Shown: positions 54,624 through 64,000, counted from the stretch's first letter. The stretch: DNA of 64,000 nt from Candidatus Cloacimonas sp. (GCA_023227825.1 JALOCJ010000001.1:248001-312000), one strand, 5' to 3'. A program made the numbers and translations. Notes: generated from the sequence alone by a model not told the origin.

Positions 54624-55751
54624 CTAATTCTTATTAGTAATGGCTTTATCGTAGAGACGGTAGGTTTTATAAATTTCAGCACCCAGTTTTTCAGCGGTAT
54701 TAATCATCGGGATATTGTTTTCCAGAATCCAGGAAAATTCGCTACGGTAATAACCCTTGGGGAGTCCATTTTTAAAAGTATAATAATATAGCAAAGTATC
54801 AATTCCCTTACCTTGAAATTCCTTAATAATGCCCATAGTGATAACACGGACGGAGGTAATGTGTTTTCTGGCTTTTAGAGCTTTGATAACAGTTAGGGGA
54901 TTTACTTTACCTTGCATAACTTTTAAGACCTCATTGTAATTGGGTAAAGTTAAACTGAATCCGGCAAGCTGACGATCTACTTCAGCAATAAAAACCATAT
55001 CCGGATCAGCAATAGGGAGCAATTCAGCAACGAGGTGATCAAATTCAGCTTTAGTCATAGGAACATTTCCCCAATTATACTGCCAGGCATGGGTATAGAT
55101 TTCAAAGACGGTTTCAATATCTTTTTTGCGTTGTTTTTTATCATAAGAAAGGGAACGGACTTGAGCTTTAGTCCGATTGGCAATTATTTCTGCCATTTTA
55201 GCCACGCGTTCTGGGATGGAATGATATTCACTGATGAAGGCATAGAGGTCCATTGTTTTGATTAAGCCGTAATTTTCATAAAGTGATTGGTAGTAGGGAA
55301 AATTATAGGGCATCATAATCATAGGGGGGGTTTCAAAGCCCTGAATAAGTAAACCGCATTCATCATTCACACTGAAATTCATAGGACCGCGCATAGAAGT
55401 AAAATTACGATAGCGATTCCACTGAAAAGCGGCGTCAAAAAGGGCATTGGCAACTTCTTGATTATCAATACACTCAAAGAAGCCGAAGAAACCTATATTT
55501 TCGTTATGTTCTTTGTTATGTTGGGTATTGGAATGAGCAGAAATTCTTCCTACGGGTTCTCCATCTTTAAGAGCAAGAAAAAGTTTAACTTCTGAATGTT
55601 GGTAATAGGGATTTTTCTTAGGGTTAAAGAACTTTTTCCGGTCACCAATTAAAGGGGGAACCCAGTTGGATTCATTTTTGTATATTTTAAAAGGAAGGAG
55701 AATGAAGTCCTTCAGCTGTTTTTTAGTATCTACAGGAATTACATTGATCAT
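54624..55751 (-). CDS. GNAT-fold acyltransferase-like protein, conserved, function unknown
   Basis: The 375-residue protein begins INVIPVDTKKQLKDFILLPF and carries YKNESNWVPPLIGDRKKFFNPKKNP, GEPVGRISAHSN and RGPMNFSVNDECGLLIQGF. This pattern occurs in a widespread family of about 370-380 residues usually labelled hypothetical or N-acetyltransferase. A C-terminal GNAT-like core is suggested by VRVITMGIIKEFQGKGIDTLLYY and SEFSWILENNIPMINTAEKLGA. It lies ten bases before the PAP2 gene. Possible lipid or peptide acylation is inferred from neighbours only. Confidence 0.75.
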   Translation of the reverse strand: MINVIPVDTKKQLKDFILLPFKIYKNESNWVPPLIGDRKKFFNPKKNPYYQHSEVKLFLALKDGEPVGRISAHSNTQHNKEHNENIGFFGFFECIDNQEVANALFDAAFQWNRYRNFTSMRGPMNFSVNDECGLLIQGFETPPMIMMPYNFPYYQSLYENYGLIKTMDLYAFISEYHSIPERVAKMAEIIANRTKAQVRSLSYDKKQRKKDIETVFEIYTHAWQYNWGNVPMTKAEFDHLVAELLPIADPDMVFIAEVDRQLAGFSLTLPNYNEVLKVMQGKVNPLTVIKALKARKHITSVRVITMGIIKEFQGKGIDTLLYYYTFKNGLPKGYYRSEFSWILENNIPMINTAEKLGAEIYKTYRLYDKAITNKN

Positions 55752-55772
55752 TAGCAGACCTCTTCAGGAGAG

Positions 55773-56417
55773 TTAGAATTCTCCTAGTTTTTTGGAAACA
55801 ATGATATTTAAAATACCCATCATTATGGCATTACCAAGTAAGAGAGTAATAAAATAGGGAGGCGAATATTTATGATAGTGAAACAGAGTATAGAAAATGA
55901 TATACAAAATAACCGGTAAAATCACAATGAGATATTGAGCAAACCGTATCTGCTTAAAACGAAGAACAATAATCCAGGCAATAAAAGCAGAAATAATTGT
56001 AGGTAAAAAGGCAAAATAAGCAAGTATACCCATATAGGTAAAAATTCCGCGTCCACCCCGAAAACGGTGAGTAAATGGTAAGCAATGTCCAATAAGCATA
56101 CTTATGCCATAAATCAACATTAAGTTATCTGAATAGAGAACAGTGAAAGAGGGATAGTTTATAATTTTGATATCAATAAAACGCAGGACAAATTCCACAA
56201 CCAGCAAAAACAGATAAGCTTTAGCTACATCAATAGCTCCTACTAAAGTTCCTAGGGGTTTGCTGATATTGGTGTAAATATTTTCAGTATCAGCAAGACC
56301 GGTTCCGATTTTATAAACATTGAGAGACCGGAAACTTTTAGTAACGATCCGGGCAGTGGAAAAGCAACCGTAAAGATAAGCGATGATAACAATAAGAATA
56401 GCAAACAGGTAGATCAT
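55773..56417 (-). CDS. plsY: PlsY-like glycerol-3-phosphate acyltransferase
   Basis: The 214-residue membrane protein has five or so helices and the PlsY motifs in modified form: GCFSTARIVTK for the SxPxAxxxxK region, then GTLVGAIDVAKAYL, and GHCLPFTHRFRGGRGIFTYMG for GHxxPxxxxFxGGKGVAT. PlsY acylates glycerol-3-phosphate with acyl-phosphate in phospholipid synthesis. GGRGI instead of GGKGV and the loss of the usual Asn-rich motif suggest a divergent paralogue. It overlaps yggS (ATGA). Confidence 0.82.
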   Translation of the reverse strand: MIYLFAILIVIIAYLYGCFSTARIVTKSFRSLNVYKIGTGLADTENIYTNISKPLGTLVGAIDVAKAYLFLLVVEFVLRFIDIKIINYPSFTVLYSDNLMLIYGISMLIGHCLPFTHRFRGGRGIFTYMGILAYFAFLPTIISAFIAWIIVLRFKQIRFAQYLIVILPVILYIIFYTLFHYHKYSPPYFITLLLGNAIMMGILNIIVSKKLGEF

Positions 56418-57115
56418 TCATTCACTCCATAATTACGCTCTCCAAAAATAGCGGTTCCAATTCGTAACATATTTGAGCCCTCTTCCAACGCTTGAACATA
56501 GTCATTACTCATACCCATAGAGAGATATTGCATTTCCATATGCGGGAGGCGGAGGGTTTTAATTTCTTCAAACAGAGATTTCATTTGGGCAAAAAGAGGT
56601 CTGCTGAGTTCCGGTTCTGCGAGCATACCAATAGTCATCAATCCTTTAATATGCAAAGTAGAATAAGTTGAGATTTGGCAAATTGCATTTTTTGCTTCAG
56701 CAAAGGAAAAGCCGCTTTTGGAGAATTCTTCGCTGATATTGATTTGAATAAGGATATCTTGAGTACGATTGATTCTACTTAAAGCTAAATGCAACTTTTT
56801 TGCCAGTTCCAGAGAATGAACTGATTGAATCAGAAAGGGCTTAAGTTCCAGCAGCTGGTTAATTTTGTTACTTTGCAGATGACCGATAAAGTGAAAACCT
56901 TTACAGGGGGCTTGAAGAAAGGGGATTTTCATTCTTGCTTCCTGAACTCTGTTTTCGCCAATATGTTCAATTCCGGATTGCAAAGCAGTTTCAATTATTT
57001 CTACAGGGTGAGTTTTGGTAACTGCAACCAAAGTTATTTCATCTTTACGGTTCAAACGGGATAAAATATCCGCAATGTTTTCCTGCAAGTGTTTAATGTT
57101 TTCGGCAATAGTCAT
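56414..57115 (-). CDS. YggS-type pyridoxal-phosphate homeostasis protein
   Basis: The 233-residue protein of the YggS/PROSC family shows VAVTKTHPVEIIETAL with the PLP lysine at about residue 34, then GENRVQEARMKIPFL, FHFIGHLQSNKI, LIQINISEEFSKSGF, IKGLMTIGM, LSMGMSNDYVQALEEGSNMLRIGTAIFG. These proteins buffer free PLP. The ATG overlaps the stop of the C25 peptidase gene by four bases and its own stop overlaps the PlsY-like gene. No anomalies. Confidence 0.96.
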   Translation of the reverse strand: MTIAENIKHLQENIADILSRLNRKDEITLVAVTKTHPVEIIETALQSGIEHIGENRVQEARMKIPFLQAPCKGFHFIGHLQSNKINQLLELKPFLIQSVHSLELAKKLHLALSRINRTQDILIQINISEEFSKSGFSFAEAKNAICQISTYSTLHIKGLMTIGMLAEPELSRPLFAQMKSLFEEIKTLRLPHMEMQYLSMGMSNDYVQALEEGSNMLRIGTAIFGERNYGVNE

Positions 57116-60100
57116 TTCAGCAGTAACATCTTGTGTTGGTATGTTTTTCCTTGTATAGATAAACGACAGAAATAAACCCCGCTGGCAACTTCTCTGGAAA
57201 AATCGTCAAGCCCGTTCCAAACAATGCTGTGATTACCTTCACTATGGATGGCATCTATTAAAGTGCGGATTTTTTGACCTTTGATATTAAAAATTTCCAG
57301 TTTAGCTTGAGCATTGGCTTTTGTAGTATAAGAGATTGCAGTTTCCGGATTGAAAGGATTGGGATAATTTCCCAGTAAAGCGTTTAAAGCGGGAATATTA
57401 TATTCATCAGAAGAAGCGACAAAACCAGTAGAAGCAAAAGAACCCTGGCGTAAAGCACTTCCCCGATAGGTAGTCCAAGGACCTAAATGAGTAGTATTAC
57501 GACGCAGGTTAAGCATTAAAACACCATTAGAAAAACCTAATACTAGTTTGGTTTGGTTATTGTTATCAAAGTCCACTAAAGTTGCTGGCGTGCTGCCATT
57601 GTAAATATTGATAAAGGGAAAACCGTTTACAGGATTGCCCTCTGCATTGTAAATATATACAGAATTCATATAACTATGAACAACTATTTCTAATTGAGGA
57701 TCATTATCCAGATTAGCCAGAAGAGGAGGACAGACAAAATTATCTCCAATTTCTACAGGAAAACCAGGAAGGTCAATACCGGAATCAGTGAAAGCATAGA
57801 GAATACCGTTGATGGTAACAGCTGCAATATCTGTTTCAGTATTATCAGCAGCAATATTTCCTACGGCAAAACCACCGGCAATGTGAGTATTGATATTGCG
57901 GGTGGCAATTATGTTGCCCTCAGGAGAAATGATGTAAATATCCGTGGAAGTAGAACAAACGATTTTATTGGAGTCCGTAATAGTTGGAGAACCGGTTATG
58001 GGACCATTTAATTGAACAGGAAAACCGTTTCGGACAATACCATTTGCTCCAACAACAGTTAAAAGACCGTTTGTAGAACCTGCTACAATTTCAAAAGAGC
58101 CATTGCCATCAAAATCGGCAGCAGCAAGTTCACTATTGAAAAGTCCTCCAAGCTCAAAGGGAAAACCATTCATCAATTGTCCGGAGGAAGAAAGGGCATA
58201 CAGTTTTCCGTTTATGCCTCCTGCAATTGTTTCCAGAGTTCCGTTGCCATCTATATCTGCCAATACAGGAGTAAATAAAAGAGTTGTATCCGTTTGATAA
58301 TTAAAGATGAGATCACCGTTTAACCGAAGAGCGAAAATATTTCCTGAACGACTGCAAAAAACCAGATCGCTTTGAGCATCATTATCAACAGGACCACAGG
58401 CAAAACTACGATAGATTAACATTTCCGAAGGTGCTGCTAGAGTATTGAGTAACTCTCCGTTATTGCCAATCAAATAGCTGTTTCCATAAACATCAGCATA
58501 GACAATTTCAAGACCGGGACTGGAATTTAGGTCTGCTACAAGAGGTGCTGCTTTACCATTAACTATTGTTTCCCAAGGGAAACGATTATCAATAAGAGTT
58601 ATCTGGAAAAAAACGGGAAATCTGTGTGCACCAGTTGATTGATAAGTTAGAGGATGCTGAGAATTGAGGATCAGATTGAAAGAATAAGTTCCAAAACTCA
58701 TATCTTCAGAAAGCTGAAGACGGAAATAAATGTCAGCAGGACTTTGGTTTCCGGCAGGAATTTGAGGAATAATAATATCGTTGGAGAGTAATTCAACTCC
58801 GGGAGGAAGATTTTCTATATGCAGAGAAACATTGGTTGCAGTAGCCCAATTGATATTATTAGAAATAAGAGGATAGAAACGGATAACTTCACCTGGATTG
58901 ATAATACCGTCATTATCACCTTCTTCATCGGTGAAAGTGTAGCTTTCCAAATTTAACAAAGGCAGATTGGGATCATAAGGTTTAATGGCTATTGAAGGGT
59001 CTCCGAAAAGAACCATTTCATAATAACACCAGCGCATAACATCATTGTTTAAAGCAGAATTCAGGTTTTGTAAGCGGGAAAAGGTTAAGGCATCACCTAA
59101 AACAGGACAATTCTGTTGAAACAGACCTCTGAAAAACTGGCGGTCATAAAATTGAGAAGCACCGTTGATGTTTCCCGGGCTATACCATCCGTAACGAGTG
59201 TTTCCAATAAAAGCAAATAAAGCACCGGCAGCAGTAACAAAATGTTCACCGATAGCTTCACCGTTTCCGGAAGTGCGTTGATCAAAAGCAGCGGGATAAC
59301 AACCCTGAGAATAGAGGAAACCATATTCCGTATTGGTTAAACTTTCAACAGTGGTATTGGATTGACCAATAAGAGAAACTTCATTGGAATGTCCCATATG
59401 ATTCATAATTCCGGCACCGTTATTAATTGCGTTGTAAACATTAGTTGAGCTATAAGTACCATCTCTTTGGTAGAGGGTTTGGAGATAGTATTCATCAGGA
59501 AGATATTGAGCTACATCGTCTTTGTAGTCCCCACCCCAAGTTAAAGGATTATTATTCAGGTTTTCACCCATAAAGACAGCAAAGTTATTACTGTAAGTAT
59601 TATTATCCACATAATACTGAATTTTTCTGAACATATTATTAAATTCAGTTTGGGTTTCAGCAGGAAATCTGCCAATATGAACTTCCGGAATAAGGTCTGT
59701 ATTATCAGTAGTTTCACCCCAGATTAGATTTTGATTGGCATTCCAGTTACCGTCTAAATTGCTGTAATAAATATCAGTAGGCATTCTTGTATCAACTGTG
59801 TCACCTACTTGACCATAAGCACCACGTTCCGGAACAATTTCATCGTCACCCCCTAAAATTACATATTCCAGGGGCTGGGAACTATTTGCCCAAGTTTGAT
59901 AAGCATCTATAATAAAATTACGGACTTTTTCCGCATTGTCAACTCCCTGATAGGCAGAAAGAATATCTTCCATAGAGTAAATAGCATTGGAAACACCTTT
60001 AGCAGAACGCCAGTCAGAATATGCCGAAAACCAGCTTATTCTGGAATTACTGGTGATAATTATCATCTGTTTCGGCACCGAAAGGTCAATATCGCGATTG

Positions 60101-60732
60101 GCAATAGATACATTCCGATAAATTTCTGCCGTTTGATAGGATGGAATTTTATCGGGATTGCAAATAAGGGAATTTATTATTGGGAGGGTTTTAGCGCTTG
60201 GAGTGTAAAACTTTGCCTGGTAGGAAGCTTCCGCTTCAGAAAATTCACTGTCAATAGAAATGCTAATCTGTGAGCTGGCATACATTTTTTGGGTTACAGG
60301 ATTATAACGATAGGGATATATATTAAATAAGGCAATTTGATAGCCCCGAAAGTATTGTAATCCTAAGAACTGCCACTGCTGAGAAGGATAAAGACGGTTT
60401 TCCAAAATTGTATTTGCTGACGGGGAAAAATTTGTTGATGCCTGTTCAGAGATTGGCAATTGAAATCCGGCAACAGGCAAAGTTATATTTTCTGCAACCA
60501 TTTCTGCAGTAGATAATTGAACAGTAGAATTAAGATATCTATGACCATAAGGAAGCAGAATATTAACCGGAATAAAAGGTAAAACCGGTTCTTCAGGATT
60601 TATTGTTACAGGAAGTTCCTCTGCCGTTTTTTTATTTTGCCAGGCAAAAGGAGCAATTTTAATTTCTGTTTCAAAAGCAGCCAAACTGAGGCAAAACAGG
60701 ATAGTGCTGTATAGGATAAAGACCTTTTTCAT
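57112..60732 (-). CDS. secreted C25 (gingipain-family) cysteine peptidase with sorting domain
   Basis: The 1206-residue precursor has a signal peptide and a propeptide-like region (about 20-200). The C25 catalytic domain covers about 215-590: MIITSNSRISWFSAYSDWR, YVILGGDDEIVPERGAYG, the catalytic His in IMNHMGHSNEV (about 446) and Cys in YSQGCYPAAFDQ (about 477). An Ig-like segment follows (about 600-720). FG-GAP/VCBS-like repeats (about 735-1090) repeat DIDGNGTLETIAGGINGKLYAL-type units. A type IX sorting domain closes it (YPNPFNPETAISY, IFNIKGQKIRTL, VASGVYFCRLS). It probably digests proteins at the cell surface. It opens a probable nine-gene operon ending with mnmE. Confidence 0.93.
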   Translation of the reverse strand: MKKVFILYSTILFCLSLAAFETEIKIAPFAWQNKKTAEELPVTINPEEPVLPFIPVNILLPYGHRYLNSTVQLSTAEMVAENITLPVAGFQLPISEQASTNFSPSANTILENRLYPSQQWQFLGLQYFRGYQIALFNIYPYRYNPVTQKMYASSQISISIDSEFSEAEASYQAKFYTPSAKTLPIINSLICNPDKIPSYQTAEIYRNVSIANRDIDLSVPKQMIIITSNSRISWFSAYSDWRSAKGVSNAIYSMEDILSAYQGVDNAEKVRNFIIDAYQTWANSSQPLEYVILGGDDEIVPERGAYGQVGDTVDTRMPTDIYYSNLDGNWNANQNLIWGETTDNTDLIPEVHIGRFPAETQTEFNNMFRKIQYYVDNNTYSNNFAVFMGENLNNNPLTWGGDYKDDVAQYLPDEYYLQTLYQRDGTYSSTNVYNAINNGAGIMNHMGHSNEVSLIGQSNTTVESLTNTEYGFLYSQGCYPAAFDQRTSGNGEAIGEHFVTAAGALFAFIGNTRYGWYSPGNINGASQFYDRQFFRGLFQQNCPVLGDALTFSRLQNLNSALNNDVMRWCYYEMVLFGDPSIAIKPYDPNLPLLNLESYTFTDEEGDNDGIINPGEVIRFYPLISNNINWATATNVSLHIENLPPGVELLSNDIIIPQIPAGNQSPADIYFRLQLSEDMSFGTYSFNLILNSQHPLTYQSTGAHRFPVFFQITLIDNRFPWETIVNGKAAPLVADLNSSPGLEIVYADVYGNSYLIGNNGELLNTLAAPSEMLIYRSFACGPVDNDAQSDLVFCSRSGNIFALRLNGDLIFNYQTDTTLLFTPVLADIDGNGTLETIAGGINGKLYALSSSGQLMNGFPFELGGLFNSELAAADFDGNGSFEIVAGSTNGLLTVVGANGIVRNGFPVQLNGPITGSPTITDSNKIVCSTSTDIYIISPEGNIIATRNINTHIAGGFAVGNIAADNTETDIAAVTINGILYAFTDSGIDLPGFPVEIGDNFVCPPLLANLDNDPQLEIVVHSYMNSVYIYNAEGNPVNGFPFINIYNGSTPATLVDFDNNNQTKLVLGFSNGVLMLNLRRNTTHLGPWTTYRGSALRQGSFASTGFVASSDEYNIPALNALLGNYPNPFNPETAISYTTKANAQAKLEIFNIKGQKIRTLIDAIHSEGNHSIVWNGLDDFSREVASGVYFCRLSIQGKTYQHKMLLLK

Positions 60733-60976
60733 AATTTATATCCATCTTTTTATTCGTTACTTATAAAAAAGTAGCAAGATATGTTCCTTGATCATAAAAC
60801 ATAACAATCCGTCAAGTATTTTCCTGAAAATGGGCTGATTAATTATGATTAAGCAGGAAGCAAAACAGAATATGCCACATTATTTTTCTCAAAAGAGTAA
60901 CTATTTATTTGCTCTTCCGGGAAAACCGTCTAATTTATTATTGTAAGAATTATTACTTATGAGAAAGGAGTAAACT

Positions 60977-61729
60977 ATGCAAATACCCTTTAATATGAAT
61001 CGGTTGAAAGATACGGAAATTCATTATCCTCAACGTTTTTCCAATATGGTAACCAAAAATTACGGGCTTCTTTTCTACAATGAAGGAAACAAGGCATCTC
61101 AGGAAAGCAATCACGCTGTGATTTTAGATTTAATTGGGGCTGAGAGTTCTCTGCGTGATATAGAGTTTTTCTATAAAAGCAAAGGTATTCATCCCTGTCT
61201 CTATCCTGCATTATATGCTAAAGAACTGGATATTTTAACACCCATGCTGGAAAATCACAATTTTATGCTGAAGATTAAGCACAGCGATTTTTTCCTGCAC
61301 GATCACGAAAGCAGTTTAAGGGAATCTGAGGACTTAAAAATTGAACGCGTTCGCCAATTGGACATTGATATTATGGAAACCATTGCCATTGAATATGGAG
61401 GTGACTGGACAATTAAAGTAGTAGAGCGTCATCTTTCTCATCCTTCCTATCATTTTTTAGGAGGATTTTATCAAGGTGAATTGGCAACAATGGCTTCTGT
61501 TAATGTCTTTGCCGGCTACAGCAGAGTTGATGATGTTTTTACCAGAGAGAAATTTAGAGGAAAGGGTTTTGCGGGTGCGATGATGCATCACTTAATCAAT
61601 TATCATCGGAATATCTCTCAGAATTATCTCTATTTGCAGTCAGACCTTCCTTCTGCTATCAAAATTTATGAAAAGGCAGGTTTTTCCCGTCTGCCAAAAG
61701 ATTTTCAATTCTGGGTAGCTTATAAATAG
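60977..61729 (+). CDS. GNAT-family N-acetyltransferase
   Basis: The 250-residue protein is preceded by GAAAGGAGTAAACT. The C-terminal half carries the acetyl-CoA-binding loop VFTREKFRGKGFAGAMMHHLI (about residues 190-210) and LQSDLPSAIKIYEKAGFSRL. The N-terminal half (about 1-120) is a distinct alpha/beta region with YFxxSKGIHPCLYPALYAKE, possibly a degenerate second GNAT domain. The substrate is unknown. It is transcribed away from the C25 gene and shares the 60733-60976 region with it, where promoters for both must lie. Confidence 0.85.
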   Translation: MQIPFNMNRLKDTEIHYPQRFSNMVTKNYGLLFYNEGNKASQESNHAVILDLIGAESSLRDIEFFYKSKGIHPCLYPALYAKELDILTPMLENHNFMLKIKHSDFFLHDHESSLRESEDLKIERVRQLDIDIMETIAIEYGGDWTIKVVERHLSHPSYHFLGGFYQGELATMASVNVFAGYSRVDDVFTREKFRGKGFAGAMMHHLINYHRNISQNYLYLQSDLPSAIKIYEKAGFSRLPKDFQFWVAYK

Positions 61730-61820
61730 CATATTTAGAGGCAATTCTGAACAGAGCATAATACTATTGAAGAAGTTACTTAAAGCTTATATTTAAGTAA
61801 AGAAACAGGGTTTACAATCC

Positions 61821-61847
61821 AAAAAAAATCCCCGGTAAACCGGGGAT
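61821..61847 (-). terminator. intrinsic terminator of the small barrel-protein gene
   Basis: On the minus strand ATCCCCGGTTTACCGGGGAT forms an eight-pair stem with a four-base loop and is followed by eight Ts. It lies about 30 bases after the stop codon. Confidence 0.92.
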
Positions 61848-61877
61848 AATAAGGATTTTTTGGATTTTTAAGGTTGA

Positions 61878-62474
61878 TTACTTGGAGAAAAATATCTGCA
61901 ATCCAATATTGATACCAAATGTGCTTTCTTCATTTTCTTTGTCTTCATCAGGTACATCTTCAAAATCATCACCACCATAATCACCTAAACCCATTTGATA
62001 TTTGAGCCCGAAATCAACATACACATTTTCTACAACTGGAAAAAGATAACCACCTTTCAAACCAAGATACATTGCATTCCTACCACCATCATACTTTCCA
62101 CCTTCATATTCCTCTTCCCAGCTAAATGAATTATAAAGAAAATCCAAGCCACCGTAAATTTCTCCTGGTGCCAAAGGATAGAAATATCTTCCCCCAATTC
62201 CTAAGCCCAAATTAGATAAGCTATATTCATCATTATAATCACTTTCACTTTGGCCTTCATAAGTATAGTTAATAAGCACATCAGCAGAAAGGTTATCCAT
62301 AACAAAATAACCAACCTGAGGAGTAATGCTGAACATAGTAATGGCTTTTTCATCTGAATTGGGTTTGTTAGAAGTGAAAGAAACTGTTCCTCCCGGGTTA
62401 ATCGTTCCTTTCGTAAAAGCAAAAACACTTGAAGCGACAATTAGGGCGAGAAGGATAAATAATCCTTTTTTCAT
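61878..62474 (-). CDS. small outer membrane beta-barrel protein
   Basis: The start at 62474 (MKKGLFILLALIVASSVFAF) is fixed by CAGGAGGTTTAAA; the frame extends 19 codons further without support. The mature protein of about 178 residues has eight or so amphipathic strands: KAITMFSITPQVGYFVM, LSADVLINYTYEG, LGLGIGGRYFY, GEIYGGLDFLYNSFSW, NAMYLGLKGGYLFPV, VYVDFGLKYQMGLG and FGINIGLQIFF. Acidic loops (EWEEEYEGGKYDGG, DDFEDVPDEDKENEE) may bind calcium or other cations. It belongs broadly to the OmpW/OprF-N-like porin-fold group. It has its own terminator. Confidence 0.85.
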   Translation of the reverse strand: MKKGLFILLALIVASSVFAFTKGTINPGGTVSFTSNKPNSDEKAITMFSITPQVGYFVMDNLSADVLINYTYEGQSESDYNDEYSLSNLGLGIGGRYFYPLAPGEIYGGLDFLYNSFSWEEEYEGGKYDGGRNAMYLGLKGGYLFPVVENVYVDFGLKYQMGLGDYGGDDFEDVPDEDKENEESTFGINIGLQIFFSK

Positions 62475-62736
62475 TTTAAACCTCCTGGTTTTTAATGTTT
62501 TCATTATATTCTTAATCTGATATTTTGTCAAGGAGAAAATTACAATATTATCATTTTATTGATATATTTATCTTATCAGTTATCCTCATAATATCCGTAA
62601 CACATTGGTAAATATAGCGATAAATAAAAGTAAGGAATTATAAAAAAAGTTTGATGGTTTTCATTAAGAAAGGCGGATTTTTTCAGCTGTGAGAAAAAAC
62701 CGCCCAGAAACCTATAACAAAATAGGGAAGTTAGAG

Positions 62737-63248
62737 GAAATTATACAGCATTTTTATTGAAAAGCCATAACTAATGCTTATATCGTCCTTTGCTAATAGA
62801 AAATTAGGAAGAATACAATAGGACACCACAAGTATAACTGCCTGTTGCCTAATCACTTATTTAACGCTCCCTTAACACTGCCGTAACGATCCTGTAACAC
62901 TGCCTTAACTTTGTTAAGGAATCGTTAAAGAAGTGTTAATGCAGCATAAAAGATTCAACTTGGCAAGAAATAATGCGCTGTCTACAAAAAGGTAACGGTC
63001 TCGTAAATTGCAAGCTAAATTATTGCAACCTAAAATAAATTTATAATTTTAGACGCTCTAAATAATGGACAGGCAATAAAAAAATACGGTTAAGGCAAAT
63101 TCTTTCTTCGCCAATTTCTTTTCTCTACTGACATTATTTCCTTTTATGGGTTGGCAAATATATTGCATAAACATCTCCGGATTGCTGATTTTGCAGGAAT
63201 CCACATCAAATAGGGAAATATTTATGCATTATTAATATGAAAACAATA
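62737..63248 (+). repeat. dispersed iteron element, copy D (short form)
   Basis: About 510 bp, colinear with copy C. The core at about 62851-62945 reads ACTTATTTAAC, GCTCCCTTAAC, ACTGCCGTAAC, GATCCTGTAAC, ACTGCCTTAAC, spacer TTT, GTTAAGGAATC, GTTAAAGAAGT, GTTAATGCAGC. The tail includes TTGGCAAGAAATAATGCGCT and ends near TTATGCATTATTAATATGAA. The preceding 62475-62736 has no gene or repeat I recognise. Confidence 0.88.
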
Positions 63249-63305
63249 TAAGAGGATAGGTTCAGGTTCTTTTGTTTTCGTAAAGAAAGGTAGTTTACTT
63301 CAAAG

Positions 63306-64000
63306 CTAAATCCAGGAAGAATTATTATGTCGGCGTTTAGGATTCGTGCTACGGGGTAAAAAAGAACCCTGGCGTAAGGTCTCAAAATTCTTACCGGCAA
63401 CCTGATTTCCTTTTAAATAAACAGCTTTAAAGGAACCGGAGAGTTCAATATCTTTATTTTTATTACCCTTTATGAGGGTTGTAGATTCCGGATCGTAAAG
63501 GACAAAATCGGCATCAGAGCCAGGGTCTAAGGACCCTTTTTGAGGATAGATACCTAAACGTTTAGCGGCATTTTCACTGGTCATTTTAAGGCAGGTGGCA
63601 AGGGGAACTTTTCTTTTTTTCCAGAGTTCGGAAAGCACCCAAAGGTATGAATAATTCATCAGTTCCGGATTGCAACCCTGGAATAGTTCGCAGTAATCTG
63701 GCTTTTTCGTTTCTGGGGCTACACAATTGGAAAGCAGATAAATTTTATTGGAGCGCAGAAGGTCAAAAAGTAAATCGGCAAAATCAGCATAGTCACAAAG
63801 AAAAGGAGTGCTGAAGACCTCAGGATTGAAAAGAGCCATCAGATCAATTATACAAGTAGCATAGGAAATATCACTTCTTTTGGAAATACTGTTAATAAAT
63901 TCAATTGTAGGATAGGAAGAAATTCTGGGAATGTGAATAGGATTTTCCTGCATTCTACGCAAGATTTTTTTAATTGCCTCCAGCTGCGCAAGAGGACTAA
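63306..64000 (-). CDS. amidohydrolase, dihydroorotase-like, 3' part (gene runs off the window)
   Basis: The reading frame is open to the window edge (SPLAQLEAIKKIL..., upstream of the first ATG at 63962), so the 5' part lies outside. The visible C-terminal portion of about 230 residues has the cyclic amidohydrolase end: VPLATCLKMTSENAAKRLGIYP and GSLDPGSDADFVLYDPESTTLI. This fits dihydroorotase/dihydropyrimidinase relatives; the metal-binding HxH is not in view. A preceding ATCIIDLMALFNPE segment corresponds to the late barrel. A pyrimidine role is likely but not provable here. Confidence 0.75.
   Translation of the reverse strand, partial: SPLAQLEAIKKILRRMQENPIHIPRISSYPTIEFINSISKRSDISYATCIIDLMALFNPEVFSTPFLCDYADFADLLFDLLRSNKIYLLSNCVAPETKKPDYCELFQGCNPELMNYSYLWVLSELWKKRKVPLATCLKMTSENAAKRLGIYPQKGSLDPGSDADFVLYDPESTTLIKGNKNKDIELSGSFKAVYLKGNQVAGKNFETLRQGSFLPRSTNPKRRHNNSSWI

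Overview
The window looks like chromosome from a Gram-negative member of the Cloacimonadota (Candidatus Cloacimonas-like). This is inferred from Omp85 barrels, lipoproteins and an MCE protein, from type IX-type C-terminal sorting domains containing YPNPFNP, from a gingipain-family (C25) peptidase beside a PorV/PorQ-like barrel, and from the low G+C. No rRNA is present, so the taxonomy is inference. Most genes are single-copy housekeeping genes in tight operons with ATGA or TAATG junctions. Layout: 1-8.8 kb holds a lipoprotein, Hsp20, lepA, an Omp85 protein, a tiny lipoprotein, an S24 repressor and rmuC. 8.9-10.9 kb holds thiN, an M23 peptidase and three tRNAs (Glu-CTC, Glu-TTC, Lys-TTT). 11-19 kb holds repeats, then dprA, obgE and two sorting-domain proteins. 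19-24 kb holds a C5-epimerase-like protein, a zinc-type ABC transporter and a damaged MvaI/BcnI-type restriction locus. 25-32 kb holds pepA, a large protease-like/beta-propeller/barrel fusion, an MCE protein and a secreted protein. 33-38 kb holds an FkbM methyltransferase, a DUF47-Pit-AEC transport operon and a hisC-like aminotransferase. 38-40.5 kb is an ECF sigma, anti-sigma and two CpxP/Spy-like genes. 40.8-47.3 kb holds a LolC/E-type permease, an orphan methyltransferase, a transposase remnant and an apparently complete AlwI-like restriction system with two methyltransferases. 47.4-60.7 kb is a probable nine-gene operon (C25 peptidase, yggS, plsY-like, GNAT-like, PAP2, PorQ-like, BatA-like, dxs, mnmE). 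61-64 kb holds a GNAT, a small barrel protein and the 3' part of an amidohydrolase. The most unusual content is non-coding. (1) A modular dispersed element of about 400-570 bp occurs four times (about 11.15, 24.33, 32.26 and 62.74 kb). Its core is an inverted array of 11-bp iterons (consensus GTTAMRGMAGY), five or six on one side and two or three on the other. Two copies carry an extra module of about 190 bp that looks like a decayed small gene. (2) Clusters of short palindromes built on GGTTGAC...GTCAACC occur at 8.8, 20.2 and 40.6 kb; two of them supply the stop codon of the neighbouring gene (thiN, znuB). (3) Three 8-bp-period microsatellites, two related 60-bp and 34-bp tandem arrays, and three long perfect or imperfect palindromes lie beyond gene ends. 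I do not recognise the first two families as described elements. Everything is read by eye: family calls rest on motifs, not database searches.
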